Positions 1 through 7,797 of a stretch of DNA of 42,612 nt are shown here, piece by piece. Source of the DNA: Verrucomicrobiota bacterium (GTDB lineage Bacteria; Verrucomicrobiota; Kiritimatiellia; JAKQHR01); the NCBI GenBank assembly GCA_029557905.1, contig JAKQHR010000061.1:1-42612 (forward strand). The letters are read 5' to 3'. A program made the position numbers and the translations under genes. Position 1 is the stretch's first letter. Each line of letters begins with the position of its first letter. The notes beneath the pieces were generated by a model. It made no database searches. It saw nothing but the letters and a program-made list of their open reading frames with translations, and was not told where the DNA came from.

Positions 1-73
1 GATTCGAACCCAGGGAGGTGTTACCCTCACACGCTCTCCAAGCGTGCGCCTTAAACCACTCGGCCATCTCTCC
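1..73 (-). tRNA. tRNA-Ser (anticodon GGA), 3' end cut by window edge
   Basis: On the minus strand the sequence begins GGAGAGATGGCCGAGTGG at position 73, the usual acceptor/D-arm start of a serine tRNA. The anticodon stem CACGC/GCGTG (46-42 and 34-30) encloses the loop TTGGAGA, which places anticodon GGA at 39-37; this reads UCC/UCU serine codons. A long variable arm (GAGGGTAACACCTCC) and the T-arm motif GGTTCGAATC follow, as expected for a class II tRNA. The 3' acceptor strand and any CCA lie beyond the start of the window. Confidence 0.95.
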
Positions 74-89
74 GCTTTTGAATCAGGAG

Positions 90-118
90 AAACTACAACG
101 TGTTCATCTTCTTGGCAA
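90..118 (-). promoter_or_regulatory. Candidate sigma70 promoter of the tRNA-Ser gene
   Basis: Reading the minus strand, TTGCCA (118-113) and TAGTTT (95-90) are separated by 17 bp. Transcription would start about 10 nt before the tRNA 5' end at 73. The hexamers are only moderate matches, so this is a position-supported guess. Confidence 0.35.
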
Positions 119-192
119 GCCCCGGAATCAGAGATGCAGCGCCCCTGCGCTTTCATCTTTGACGAAAACGGATCTGTCGGCAATATTGACCT

Positions 193-1014
193 ATGCCGGA
201 ACTGCCAGAAGTTGAAACGGTGGTGCTAAGTCTGCGGGATCAGGGAATCTGCGGGCGGAGGATTTCCAGCGTTGCTGTACACTGGATGCGGTCTGTTCAG
301 GAGCCATCGGTTGAAGAATTCACGCGCATTCTGAAGGGCAGGACGATCCAGAATATCAGTCGCAGGGGAAAGTTCGTGGTCATGGGTCTGTCCGGCGGAT
401 GGACCGCTCTGGTCCATCTCCGCATGAGCGGCAGGCTTTTCCTTGGCCGGCCCGCTGATATCACAAAACATGATCAGGTGCTCCTCAAGCTGGACGACGG
501 ACGGACTTTGCGCTTTCACGACACACGCAAGTTCGGGCGCTGGCGGCTGACACAAGACCCGGAAACGGTTCTGAGCAAACTGGGCCCCGAACCGCTGGAG
601 CCAGTCAGGGATTTCCATAAAAGGCTTCATGCAAAGTCGCGCATCCTGAAACCGCTTCTGCTGGATCAGACCTTCATTGCCGGACTGGGGAATATTTATG
701 TGGATGAGGCTTTATGGGAGGCAAAGATTCATCCACAGCGAAAGTCAGACAGCCTCACAACGTCCGAATCCGACGCGCTTTTGAAGGCTGTCCGGAAGGT
801 GCTGAAAAAGGGCATCCGCAATCTGGGAACATCGCTCGGGCACGGGAAGGCAAACTTTCAGCTTCCGGACGGTGAATCCGGCCGCAACCGCGAGGCACTG
901 AACGTGTTCCGTCAGACAGGTCTCCCCTGCCCGCGGTGCGGGACAAACATTGAACGCATCAAAGTTGGCCAGCGCTCCACGCACATTTGCCCGTCCTGCC
1001 AGCGGAAACACTGA
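193..1014 (+). CDS. mutM: Formamidopyrimidine-DNA glycosylase (Fpg/MutM)
   Basis: A bifunctional DNA glycosylase/AP lyase of base excision repair that removes 8-oxoguanine and ring-opened purines. The 273-aa length is typical. The protein starts MPELPEVETV; in this family Pro2 is the Schiff-base nucleophile and Glu3 is catalytic, so the ATG at 193 is fixed by chemistry. The C-terminus carries the DNA-binding zinc finger with two Cys pairs (CPRCG and CPSCQR) spaced as in Fpg. No good ribosome-binding site is visible before the ATG. The gene ends exactly where the convergent DUF523 gene ends: the palindrome TGATCA at 1012-1017 gives both stop codons. It is probably a single-gene unit, as the upstream tRNA runs the other way. 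Confidence 0.96.
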   Translation: MPELPEVETVVLSLRDQGICGRRISSVAVHWMRSVQEPSVEEFTRILKGRTIQNISRRGKFVVMGLSGGWTALVHLRMSGRLFLGRPADITKHDQVLLKLDDGRTLRFHDTRKFGRWRLTQDPETVLSKLGPEPLEPVRDFHKRLHAKSRILKPLLLDQTFIAGLGNIYVDEALWEAKIHPQRKSDSLTTSESDALLKAVRKVLKKGIRNLGTSLGHGKANFQLPDGESGRNREALNVFRQTGLPCPRCGTNIERIKVGQRSTHICPSCQRKH

Positions 1015-1974
1015 TCAGGCGTGGTTGCGGAGCTGGAGTTCGAGGGGGTGCGGATTCAGATACCACTGGTCCGCGAGGTACGGTTCGCCGTATTTTCGGA
1101 CATAGTGCCGGATGAGGGTGACCGGAACGATCAGCGGGATGAATCCGCGGGCATACTCGTTCAGCGTTTCTGACATTTCCTTTTTCTCGTCAGCGGTGAG
1201 CTGCTTTTTGAAATAGCCCTGCATGTGCTGGAGGACATTCACGCTCTTTTTCACCGTGGCCGTCACCGTCAGCGCCGGCATCAGGATTGCGAGATATTCC
1301 GACTGAACTTCTTTCAGATTCCGGCCCTTCATGCCCGCCACGATTTTCCCGAGATCACTGTAGGCCTTCGAGCTGTGCGCGAGGATCAGATACTTGTGGC
1401 GCGTATGGAATTCCACCAGTCCGCCGCGCGTACTGTTTTCCGCGAGCATTTTCCGCCAGCGGCGCATCACGAAAATGCGCTCGATGAAATTCTCGCGCAG
1501 GACGGGATCATGCAGCCGGCCCTCCTCTTCAACCGGAAGCAAAGGGAACCTTTCTGTGAACATTCTGGCCCAGATTCCAACGCCCTGCTTCACGGGCATG
1601 CCGGATTCCTGATAGACCTTCACCCGGAACAGTCCGCTGCTGGGCGATTTGCTTTTGAAGATGTATCCGTCCAGATCTTCCGATTCAAGTTCCTTCAGCC
1701 TTTTCCGCCCCCACGCCTGCTGCATTTCAGTGATGTCGCGCCGCGTTTTATGGGTCATCAGACGGGGATTATCCGGGTTGCCCTCAAGGCGCATCGCCTC
1801 GCGCGGGATGGGCAGTCCGCATTCGACTTCGGGGCAGACGGGAACATATTCCACAAAGCGGCCCAGCGTGTCGCGCAGGAAGGTGTCGAGTTTGTGCTGT
1901 CCGTCATAGCGGACGGGCTGCCCCAGCAGGCAGGTGCTGATGCCGAGGCGGACTTTTTCAAAAGTTTCAACCAT
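1015..1974 (-). CDS. DUF523/DUF1722 two-domain protein
   Basis: About 319 aa. The N-terminal half is a DUF523 domain: STCLLGQPVRYDG near the start, then PVCPEVECGLPIPRE, with conserved cysteines that could bind metal. The C-terminal half is DUF1722 (YbgA-like): HTRHKYLILAHS, and later a segment around ADEKKEMSETL. This two-domain arrangement is widespread; its role is not established, though such genes are often found near photolyase or other DNA-repair genes, which would fit its neighbour mutM. I chose the ATG at 1974; a TTG nine codons upstream at 2001 is possible but lies inside an intergenic palindrome. A GGAG lies about 11 nt before the ATG. The start codon itself is inside an imperfect copy of the palindrome. 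Confidence 0.88.
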   Translation of the reverse strand: MVETFEKVRLGISTCLLGQPVRYDGQHKLDTFLRDTLGRFVEYVPVCPEVECGLPIPREAMRLEGNPDNPRLMTHKTRRDITEMQQAWGRKRLKELESEDLDGYIFKSKSPSSGLFRVKVYQESGMPVKQGVGIWARMFTERFPLLPVEEEGRLHDPVLRENFIERIFVMRRWRKMLAENSTRGGLVEFHTRHKYLILAHSSKAYSDLGKIVAGMKGRNLKEVQSEYLAILMPALTVTATVKKSVNVLQHMQGYFKKQLTADEKKEMSETLNEYARGFIPLIVPVTLIRHYVRKYGEPYLADQWYLNPHPLELQLRNHA

Positions 1975-2041
1975 TGGAAGTTTTTCTCCAAGAAGTTCCA
2001 ATCATTGGAAGTTTTTTGCACCGAAGTTCCAATGATTGGAA
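1965..2041. repeat. Cluster of three 15-bp palindromes, TTCCAATNATTGGAA type
   Basis: Three copies fill the gap between two minus-strand genes: 1965-1979 (TTTCAACCATTGGAA, diverged), 1996-2010 (TTCCAATCATTGGAA) and 2027-2041 (TTCCAATGATTGGAA). The latter two have perfect 7-bp arms around a single central base, and all are flanked by A/T runs. Two further related copies lie at 35247-35292. They could form short hairpins or be protein-binding sites. I believe such palindromes are common between genes in Kiritimatiellota, but this is from memory. Confidence 0.85.
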
Positions 2042-2045
2042 AAAA

Positions 2046-3407
2046 TCAGTCTTCCGGCAGCTTGCGGTAGAGCGTGGCAAGGCTGATCTTGAGGGCCTTG
2101 GCCGCGGCCTCCTTGTCGCCTCCGGCCGTTTCAAGGACCTGCGAGAGATATTCTTTTTCCTTGGTGCGGAGGAAGGCCTTGAGAGATTTGCCCTTGTACT
2201 GGGCGGACGGGCTGCTGGCGGCGGCGGGCGTCGCCGGGACCGTGGCGGATATTTTGGCCGGCAGATCGGCCACGGTAATTTTGCCGCCCTTGGCAAAGGT
2301 GACGGCGTGGCGGATGGCGTTTTCCAGCTCGCGCACGTTTCCGGGCCAGGTGTAGTTTTCCAGAATGAGCTGCGCATCGCTGTCAATTTCCGGCAGATCC
2401 TTTCCGGGTCCGATTTCGGTGCGGAGGAAATGATAGACCAGCGGCAGGATGTCCTCTTTGCGCTGTGTGAGCGGGGCCACCTCGATGGGAATGACGCTGA
2501 GGCGGTAGTAGAGGTCCTCACGGAACCGTCCCTCTTCGATGAGGCTTTCGAGCATGCAGTTGGAGGCGGCGAGCACCCGGACATCCACGGGCACGGTCGC
2601 GGTTCCACCCACACGCCGGATTTCGCGCTCCTGAAGCACGCGCAGCAGCTTGCCCTGAATGCTGAGCGGCATGGATCCGATTTCATCAAGGAAGAGTGTG
2701 CCTCCGGCGGCGACTTCGAAGAGTCCCTCCTTGTCGGAGGACGCGCCGGTGAAAGCACCCTTGACGTGTCCGAACATTTCGGATTCCAGCAGCGGCTTCG
2801 GCATGGCCGCGCAGTTGATGGCAACGAAACGGCCGTTTTTGCGTTTGCTGTAGGAGTGGATTGCCTTGGCGACGAGTTCCTTGCCGGTTCCGCTTTCCCC
2901 CTGAATCAGCACGGTGGCATCGGTCGGGGCGACGCGCTCGATCATCTCGCAGACCTTGCGCATGGCGGGACTTTCGGCCACGATGTTTTCAAACTGGTAA
3001 CGAGCCTCGAGCTGGGACTTGAGGGTGACGTTTTCGGCCATGGCGTTGTTGTATTCAAGGGCGCGCTGCACGGTGATGAGCAGTTCATCCACCTTGAAGG
3101 GCTTGGTGATATAGTCAAAGGCGCCGACTTTCATGGCTCCGACGGCGGTTTCAACCGAGCCGTAGGCGGTGATCATCAGCACGGCCATTTTAGGCCAGTC
3201 CTTGCGCGCGGCCTTGAGAAGCTGCATTCCGTCAATGGGGCTCATTCGGATATCTGAAATCATGAGGTCGAAGGGTTTTCCCTTCAATTCCTCGAGTGCT
3301 TTTTCTCCGCCCAGAGCGGGAACCACTTCATACCCCTCCGCGCGGAGGAGAGTGCTCAACACACTCAAAATGCTGGGTTCATCATCAACCAAAAGAATAC
3401 GCGCCAT
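2046..3407 (-). CDS. Sigma54-dependent response regulator (NtrC/AtoC family)
   Basis: A 453-aa enhancer-binding protein that activates RNA polymerase-sigma54 when phosphorylated. Residues 1-120 are a receiver domain with acidic D8-D9, phosphoacceptor D52 (MISDIRM) and K102 (TKPF). Residues 140-370 are the AAA+ domain with Walker A GESGTGKE (170-177), the sigma54-contact loop GAFTGA (217-222) and Walker B (around 237-242, FLDEIG). The final ~45 residues are a Fis-type helix-turn-helix (EAAAKALKISLATLYRKL). The ATG at 3407 gives the expected MARILLVDDE start. No partner histidine kinase is adjacent. The only obvious sigma54 promoter in the window is at 30637-30651, so that gene is a candidate target. 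The 5' leader holds a CTTATC/GATAAG inverted repeat ending just before the ribosome-binding site. Confidence 0.95.
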   Translation of the reverse strand: MARILLVDDEPSILSVLSTLLRAEGYEVVPALGGEKALEELKGKPFDLMISDIRMSPIDGMQLLKAARKDWPKMAVLMITAYGSVETAVGAMKVGAFDYITKPFKVDELLITVQRALEYNNAMAENVTLKSQLEARYQFENIVAESPAMRKVCEMIERVAPTDATVLIQGESGTGKELVAKAIHSYSKRKNGRFVAINCAAMPKPLLESEMFGHVKGAFTGASSDKEGLFEVAAGGTLFLDEIGSMPLSIQGKLLRVLQEREIRRVGGTATVPVDVRVLAASNCMLESLIEEGRFREDLYYRLSVIPIEVAPLTQRKEDILPLVYHFLRTEIGPGKDLPEIDSDAQLILENYTWPGNVRELENAIRHAVTFAKGGKITVADLPAKISATVPATPAAASSPSAQYKGKSLKAFLRTKEKEYLSQVLETAGGDKEAAAKALKISLATLYRKLPED

Positions 3408-3415
3408 AAAGCCCT

Positions 3416-3443
3416 CTTATCAGATTTCGGGGTCTACGATAAG
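3416..3443. promoter_or_regulatory. Inverted repeat CTTATC-N16-GATAAG before the response regulator
   Basis: CTTATC at 3416-3421 and GATAAG at 3438-3443 are perfect inverted repeats in the 73-bp gap upstream of the sigma54 regulator. In the mRNA they could pair and mask the nearby AGAGGG ribosome-binding site; as DNA they could be half-sites for a regulator. A related palindrome (TTATCATTTCTGATAA) sits upstream of the sigma54 promoter at 30637. Function is a guess. Confidence 0.35.
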
Positions 3444-3480
3444 TCTGCTGGAAACACAACGCAAGCGGATTTCTCATTTT

Positions 3481-4608
3481 TTACAACTTGCGGGAGTTTT
3501 CGATGTCCGCGAGGATCAGTTCGGCCGCCTGAAGCGAGGCGCCACCTTTACCCATAAGCTTCTGGACCTCAAATAGATCCTGCTTCATCCGGTCATGCGC
3601 GGAGGTGTGGGACAGAAGCGGGCTGACCGCCCGTGCAATGGTATCCGGAGTGGCCTGCTGCTGAATCAGTTCCGGAACAACCGGGCAACCCGCCACGATG
3701 TTCACCATGCCGATGTGCGGAACACGTACAAGCAGGCGTCCGAGCGCATAAGTCAGCCAGGAGGTTTTGTAAACCAGCACCATCGGACAGCCGGCCAGGG
3801 CCGCCTCAATGGTTGAGGTGCCCGACTTGACCAGCGCGGCACGGGCCGTGCGAAGAACCGCGCGGGTCTTTCCCGTGACGGCCCTGAACAGATTATTCCG
3901 GGGACCGGCGAATTCCTGCACCCAGCCCGCAACCTGATCCGACGGGCAGGCGACCAGAACCGCCAGATTCGGATGCTCCACCCGAAGCTTTTCCACGGCT
4001 CCGAGCATGGCCGGAAGGATTCGGTGTATTTCCTGTTTCCGGCTTCCCGGAAGCAGCGCAAGACGGGGAGAGCCCTGCCAAGGCAGATCGGAAACCGTTT
4101 CCTCCGGCGCGTCGGTCAGGGGATGGCCGACAAAATCCACACGCAGGCCGGTGTCTTTGAAAACATCCACTTCAAAGGGAAAAATCACGAGCAGGTGATC
4201 CACAATGCGCGCGATCTTCCGAATGCGCGAGCGATGCCATGCCCAGACCTGCGGGCAGATATAATAGATCACGGGCAGGCCGGCCTTTTTCAGCTGCTCG
4301 GCCACGCGAAGATTGAAACCCGGATAATCCACCAGAAGAACAGCGTCCGGGCGGCGGCGGGCGGCCTCTTCCAGCACATGATCAAGTGCGCGCTTGAAAA
4401 AACCATAGCGTCGGAGAACCTCCGCCAGCCCCATCACGGCCATGTCCTTCACATCATAAAGAATTTCCATCCCGCACTCGCGGAGGCGGCTTCCGCCGAC
4501 ACCCCAGAACTTCATTTCGGGATCGCGTTTCTGCAGTTCCCGAACCACCCCGGCGGCATGCATGTCGCCGGAGACTTCGCCGGCTATGACCAGCAGGGAC
4601 CGGCTCAT
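3481..4608 (-). CDS. lpxB: Lipid-A-disaccharide synthase (LpxB)
   Basis: A peripheral inner-membrane glycosyltransferase (GT19) that joins UDP-2,3-diacylglucosamine and lipid X to form the lipid A disaccharide. The 375-aa product starts MSRSLLVIAGEVSGDMHAAG, the classic LpxB N-terminus, and contains VDYPGFNLR, YYICPQVWAWHRSR and LLPGSRKQEI, all family hallmarks. An upstream extension in frame is not supported: the true ATG is at 4608, preceded by AGAAGGGC, and overlaps the stop of the oxidoreductase gene by 4 bp (ATGA), so translation is likely coupled. It is the last gene of lpxI-oxidoreductase-lpxB; its substrate is made by LpxI from the same operon. Confidence 0.97.
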   Translation of the reverse strand: MSRSLLVIAGEVSGDMHAAGVVRELQKRDPEMKFWGVGGSRLRECGMEILYDVKDMAVMGLAEVLRRYGFFKRALDHVLEEAARRRPDAVLLVDYPGFNLRVAEQLKKAGLPVIYYICPQVWAWHRSRIRKIARIVDHLLVIFPFEVDVFKDTGLRVDFVGHPLTDAPEETVSDLPWQGSPRLALLPGSRKQEIHRILPAMLGAVEKLRVEHPNLAVLVACPSDQVAGWVQEFAGPRNNLFRAVTGKTRAVLRTARAALVKSGTSTIEAALAGCPMVLVYKTSWLTYALGRLLVRVPHIGMVNIVAGCPVVPELIQQQATPDTIARAVSPLLSHTSAHDRMKQDLFEVQKLMGKGGASLQAAELILADIENSRKL

Positions 4609-5555
4609 GAACTGCCCTTCTGCACCATCGCGATGATTCGCATGGCCAGGCGCAGCGCCTCGGCCGCGTGATCCCCGCTCACCACGGGGTCCCCATGACG
4701 CGCCACGCATCCGATGAACGATTCCAGTTCCAGGGTCAGCTGGTCCCCCTTTTCGATCGGGACCTCCACAGGAACGATTCCCCCGCCCTCCCGCCGGAAC
4801 ATCTTTCCGGCCTGATTCTGGTAGTCGAGCGAGATATAGGCATCCTCGGAAAACACGCGGATTTTGCGCATGCGCTCGCTGCTGATCCGGCTGGCCGTGA
4901 TGTTGGCCACGCATCCGCTTTCGAACAGGAGACGCACGTTGGCAATGTCTTCGGTGGGACTGAGCACCGGCACGCCGACCGCATGAATGTCCTTCACGCG
5001 GGAATTCACAAGATGAAGAATGATTTCAATGTCGTGAATCATCAGGTCAAGAATCACACTGACCTCCGTGCCGCGCGGATGAAGCCCCTCGCGCGGCGGC
5101 GGATAGGAAGCGAGGCGATGCGCCTCGATGAAGCGCGGCTTCGGCGAGGCTTCCTCAAGGAATTTCATGACCGGATTGAACCGCTCGATATGCCCCACCT
5201 GCAGGATCAGGTCCTGCTTCTGCGCCAGCGCCACGATGTCCTCCGCTTCGGCGGTGGTCGCGGCAATGGGTTTTTCAATCAGCAGATGCACCCCCGCCTT
5301 CAGCAGGACGGCGGCCACATCGCGATGCAGGGTGGTGGGCACCGCCACACTGGCGGCATCGATATTGCAGGCCAGTTCCTCCAGCGAATCACAGGCCCGG
5401 GTCTGGTGCCTGGCCGCCACCGCGGAAGCAGTCTTCGGACTGGCATCGTAAACGCCCGCCAGTTCCACGCCCGGCAGTTCGGAATAGATGCGCGCATGGT
5501 GCTGGCCGAGACTGCCCACGCCCACCACACCGACCCTGATTGTTTTTTTCGGCAT
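4605..5555 (-). CDS. Gfo/Idh/MocA-family NAD(P)-dependent oxidoreductase of the lipid A cluster
   Basis: 316 aa. The N-terminal Rossmann fold shows GVVGVGSLGQHHARIY, and LIEKPIA carries the family's EKP motif with the catalytic lysine region; the C-terminal half is the alpha/beta substrate domain. It lies between lpxI (11-bp gap) and lpxB (4-bp overlap), so a role in making or modifying lipid A sugars is likely. A known precedent is GnnA, which oxidises the 3-OH of UDP-GlcNAc before transamination by GnnB to UDP-GlcNAc3N and is encoded beside lpxA/lpxB in some bacteria. No gnnB-like aminotransferase is in this window, so GnnA is only one possibility. AAGGAC precedes the ATG at 5555 at good spacing. 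Confidence 0.88.
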   Translation of the reverse strand: MPKKTIRVGVVGVGSLGQHHARIYSELPGVELAGVYDASPKTASAVAARHQTRACDSLEELACNIDAASVAVPTTLHRDVAAVLLKAGVHLLIEKPIAATTAEAEDIVALAQKQDLILQVGHIERFNPVMKFLEEASPKPRFIEAHRLASYPPPREGLHPRGTEVSVILDLMIHDIEIILHLVNSRVKDIHAVGVPVLSPTEDIANVRLLFESGCVANITASRISSERMRKIRVFSEDAYISLDYQNQAGKMFRREGGGIVPVEVPIEKGDQLTLELESFIGCVARHGDPVVSGDHAAEALRLAMRIIAMVQKGSS

Positions 5556-5566
5556 ACTTCGTCCTT

Positions 5567-6391
5567 TCAGTCCATGGCGACAGCCGTCATCGAGAGGCCC
5601 ATCCGGTCGGCTTCGGCAATCACCTTCTCGCGCTCAAGAAGAATGGTCCGGCCTGCCTCCAGGGCGACACAGGATATTTTCGCTTTGCGCAGCGTCTTCA
5701 GAGTGCGCAAACCAATTACGGGAATGTCAAAACGCATGTCATGGCCCTTCTTGGCCACCTTGACCACCACGGCGCCCCTGCCGCCCAGCCGGCCGGCGCG
5801 CAGAATCGCCTTGTCGGTTCCCTCAAAAGCCTCCACCGCAAGAACGGTTCCCTCCTTGACCACCACCGTTTGGCCGATTTCCAGGCAGCTGGTGGCCTTG
5901 GCCACCTTCAGGCCGAGTTCAATATCCTGCTGTTCCCTCTGCGAAGGCGCCTTGCGGGTCAGCAGGCCGGGAGCCGGCATGGAGCTTTCCATGAAAAGAT
6001 AAGCGGGCAGAAGTTCAACCCCGATGGAGGCCATCTCGTCCGCAAGCGCCCCGAAAATGGTGTCGGCATTTCTTTCCCGGAGCCGCTTCAGCAGATCAAT
6101 CATGCGGCAGTCCATGCGAAGCTGAAAGAGATGCGTGGGCTTGATCTGCCCGGCCATGACGGCCTTCCTGACGCCGCTCGCCTTGAAGGCATCCAGCAGG
6201 GCTCCAAGGCTTCCCAGATGAACCCAGGACACCTCATCGGCCACCTGGCAGATGCGCCGGTCGGTTTCACCCCTGAAAGCGGCGGCGAACACCCGCCGCA
6301 CACCCTGCTGCTTGGCGGACGCCGCAAGGATCCGGGGATAAACACCCCGGCCGGCGATGATGCCCAGTTCGTCTGTCTGAAAATCCTTCAT
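5567..6391 (-). CDS. lpxI: UDP-2,3-diacylglucosamine pyrophosphatase LpxI
   Basis: Hydrolyses UDP-2,3-diacylglucosamine to lipid X plus UMP in lipid A synthesis; LpxI replaces LpxH in alphaproteobacteria and many PVC and deltaproteobacterial lineages. From the ATG at 6391 the protein is 274 aa and begins MKDFQTDELGIIAGRGVYP, which matches the LpxI start (L-G-L-I-A-G-x-G). The middle contains KPTHLF and the C-terminal half has GQTVVVKEG..VLAVEAFEGTD and VVKVAKKGHDMRFDIPVIG, typical of the catalytic domain. An ATG at 6475 would add 28 residues with no family support. First gene of the lpxI-oxidoreductase-lpxB operon, divergent from the beta-propeller gene. Confidence 0.94.
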   Translation of the reverse strand: MKDFQTDELGIIAGRGVYPRILAASAKQQGVRRVFAAAFRGETDRRICQVADEVSWVHLGSLGALLDAFKASGVRKAVMAGQIKPTHLFQLRMDCRMIDLLKRLRERNADTIFGALADEMASIGVELLPAYLFMESSMPAPGLLTRKAPSQREQQDIELGLKVAKATSCLEIGQTVVVKEGTVLAVEAFEGTDKAILRAGRLGGRGAVVVKVAKKGHDMRFDIPVIGLRTLKTLRKAKISCVALEAGRTILLEREKVIAEADRMGLSMTAVAMD

Positions 6392-6493
6392 TGCGCGCGA
6401 GTCATCCTGCCAGATCGGCACAGGGGAAACAAGCCAACGATTCAGGGAAAGAGACGGCCGGCCGCAGGCCTGCATTTTTCTGTAAGGATAGTG

Positions 6494-6523
6494 TTGCCCT
6501 TCTCTTGTTTTTTCTGTTATGTA
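6494..6523 (+). promoter_or_regulatory. Candidate sigma70 promoter of the beta-propeller gene
   Basis: TTGCCC (6494-6499) and TTATGT (6517-6522) are 17 bp apart in an AT-rich stretch that stands out from the GC-rich surroundings. A start near 6529 would leave a short leader with the ribosome-binding site TTAAGGA just before the ATG at 6547. Confidence 0.4.
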
Positions 6524-6546
6524 TTCAAGGCAAATTTTAAGGATTC

Positions 6547-7788
6547 ATGTTCTGGCCAGGGAATAAATTGAGGATACGCGACAGCTTTACACAGTTGGCT
6601 CTGTTTCTGTGCATTGTATTCCAATTCACAGCAGGGGCGGAGTACGACATCCGCCAGATCGCAGACGAGACCCGCATCAACCGTGATCCGGTCATCAGCG
6701 GCACAGGTCTGGTGGCGTGGCAGTCGCTTTCCGGCGAAGGCACGGACAACGCTGAGTCCGAAGTGGTCATATACCAGAACGGGACCGTCAAGCCCCTGAC
6801 CGAAGGGTCCGCGCTTGTGGCAGGGAACCTCAATCCCCGTGTGCATGGAAGCAGGGCAGTCTGGACTGCCGGGAGCAAGCGAGCCGAGTATGTCGCACCG
6901 CAGCCGCGTGTTCCCGCCGGCACAAACGCCGTCCCCGCAGATACCGAAACAGCGGCTGCAGCAGCCCCGGAGGAACCCGCACCGAAAAAAGAAGTTAAAC
7001 CGGGAAGAGGCGGAGACAACATTGTATTCTGGGACGGGAGCGAAGTGAAAGTGCTCACCAATGACGGGCGCGACAACGCCCATCCTTCTCTTTCGGACAC
7101 CACCATTGCGTGGCAGACAGACCGGCAGTGGCCGCTGGGCTGGGAAATCATGGTCTGGAACAACGGCGAAGCCACCCAGGTCACCAGCAATGAATTCTAC
7201 GACATGGCGCCGCAGGTCAGCGGGAATCGTGTGGTCTGGTACGGGTGGGACGGGGAAGACTATGAAATCTTCCTGTATGATCATGACACCCGGGAAACCA
7301 CTCAGATCACCGACAACCGTTATGATGACATTGCCCCTGTGATCACAGAGGATATGATCGCATGGCAGGGATTCCCCTCTGTGGAGAGCGACATTTTCGT
7401 CTGGCAGGACGGGGCCATCAAGAAACTGAGTGACAATCCGGAAGATGACTCTCATGTCCGCGCATCGGGAAAGCTTGTGGTGTGGCAGGGGTTTGACGGG
7501 GACGACTTTGAAATCTATCTGTACGACGGAGAAAAGGTGGTCCAGCTCACCAACAACAAATTCGACGATGTCGAGCCGGATGTCGGGGACGGCGCGGTCT
7601 GCTGGATGGGCTATCACAACAACTGGGACCCGGAAATTTTTGTACTGCCTTCGATTGACGGAGTGGCTGAAATGCTCACCAGCAACGACTACGAGGATCG
7701 CGACCCCAAAACCGCCGGGCGGAAAGTCACCTGGCGCGCGCGCAACGAAGGCCGGACGATGGTTTATCTGGCCGAACCGAAAGAATAA
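6547..7788 (+). CDS. Exported TolB-like beta-propeller protein
   Basis: 413 aa with an N-terminal signal sequence (hydrophobic LALFLCIVFQFTAGA). The rest is about seven repeats of roughly 43-50 residues. Each has a core such as W-x-G-x-D-G-D-D-(F/Y)-E-I-(Y/F)-L-Y-D, then Q-(L/I)-T-x-N-x-(F/Y)-D-D and a V-V-W-(Q/Y) strand. This is the pattern of WD40-like/TolB-type beta-propellers. A low-complexity Ala/Pro/Glu linker (around residues 118-155, ending in KKEVKPGRGG) interrupts blade 2, so the propeller may be split or carry a flexible loop there. It probably binds protein or carbohydrate in the periplasm or at the surface; no catalytic motif is seen. AAGGA lies at good distance from the ATG. It is convergent with cysN/C, only 9 bp away. 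Confidence 0.85.
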   Translation: MFWPGNKLRIRDSFTQLALFLCIVFQFTAGAEYDIRQIADETRINRDPVISGTGLVAWQSLSGEGTDNAESEVVIYQNGTVKPLTEGSALVAGNLNPRVHGSRAVWTAGSKRAEYVAPQPRVPAGTNAVPADTETAAAAAPEEPAPKKEVKPGRGGDNIVFWDGSEVKVLTNDGRDNAHPSLSDTTIAWQTDRQWPLGWEIMVWNNGEATQVTSNEFYDMAPQVSGNRVVWYGWDGEDYEIFLYDHDTRETTQITDNRYDDIAPVITEDMIAWQGFPSVESDIFVWQDGAIKKLSDNPEDDSHVRASGKLVVWQGFDGDDFEIYLYDGEKVVQLTNNKFDDVEPDVGDGAVCWMGYHNNWDPEIFVLPSIDGVAEMLTSNDYEDRDPKTAGRKVTWRARNEGRTMVYLAEPKE

Positions 7789-7797
7789 ACCCGCGGC

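Noticed and set aside
1974-3257. A 427-codon open frame on the plus strand opposite the sigma54 regulator
   Set aside because: The minus-strand frame has all AAA+, receiver and HTH motifs; the plus frame has none.
4609-4914. Upstream in-frame extension of lpxB
   Set aside because: The extra ~100 residues overlap the oxidoreductase gene and look like out-of-frame translation; the ATG at 4608 has a ribosome-binding site and the canonical N-terminus.
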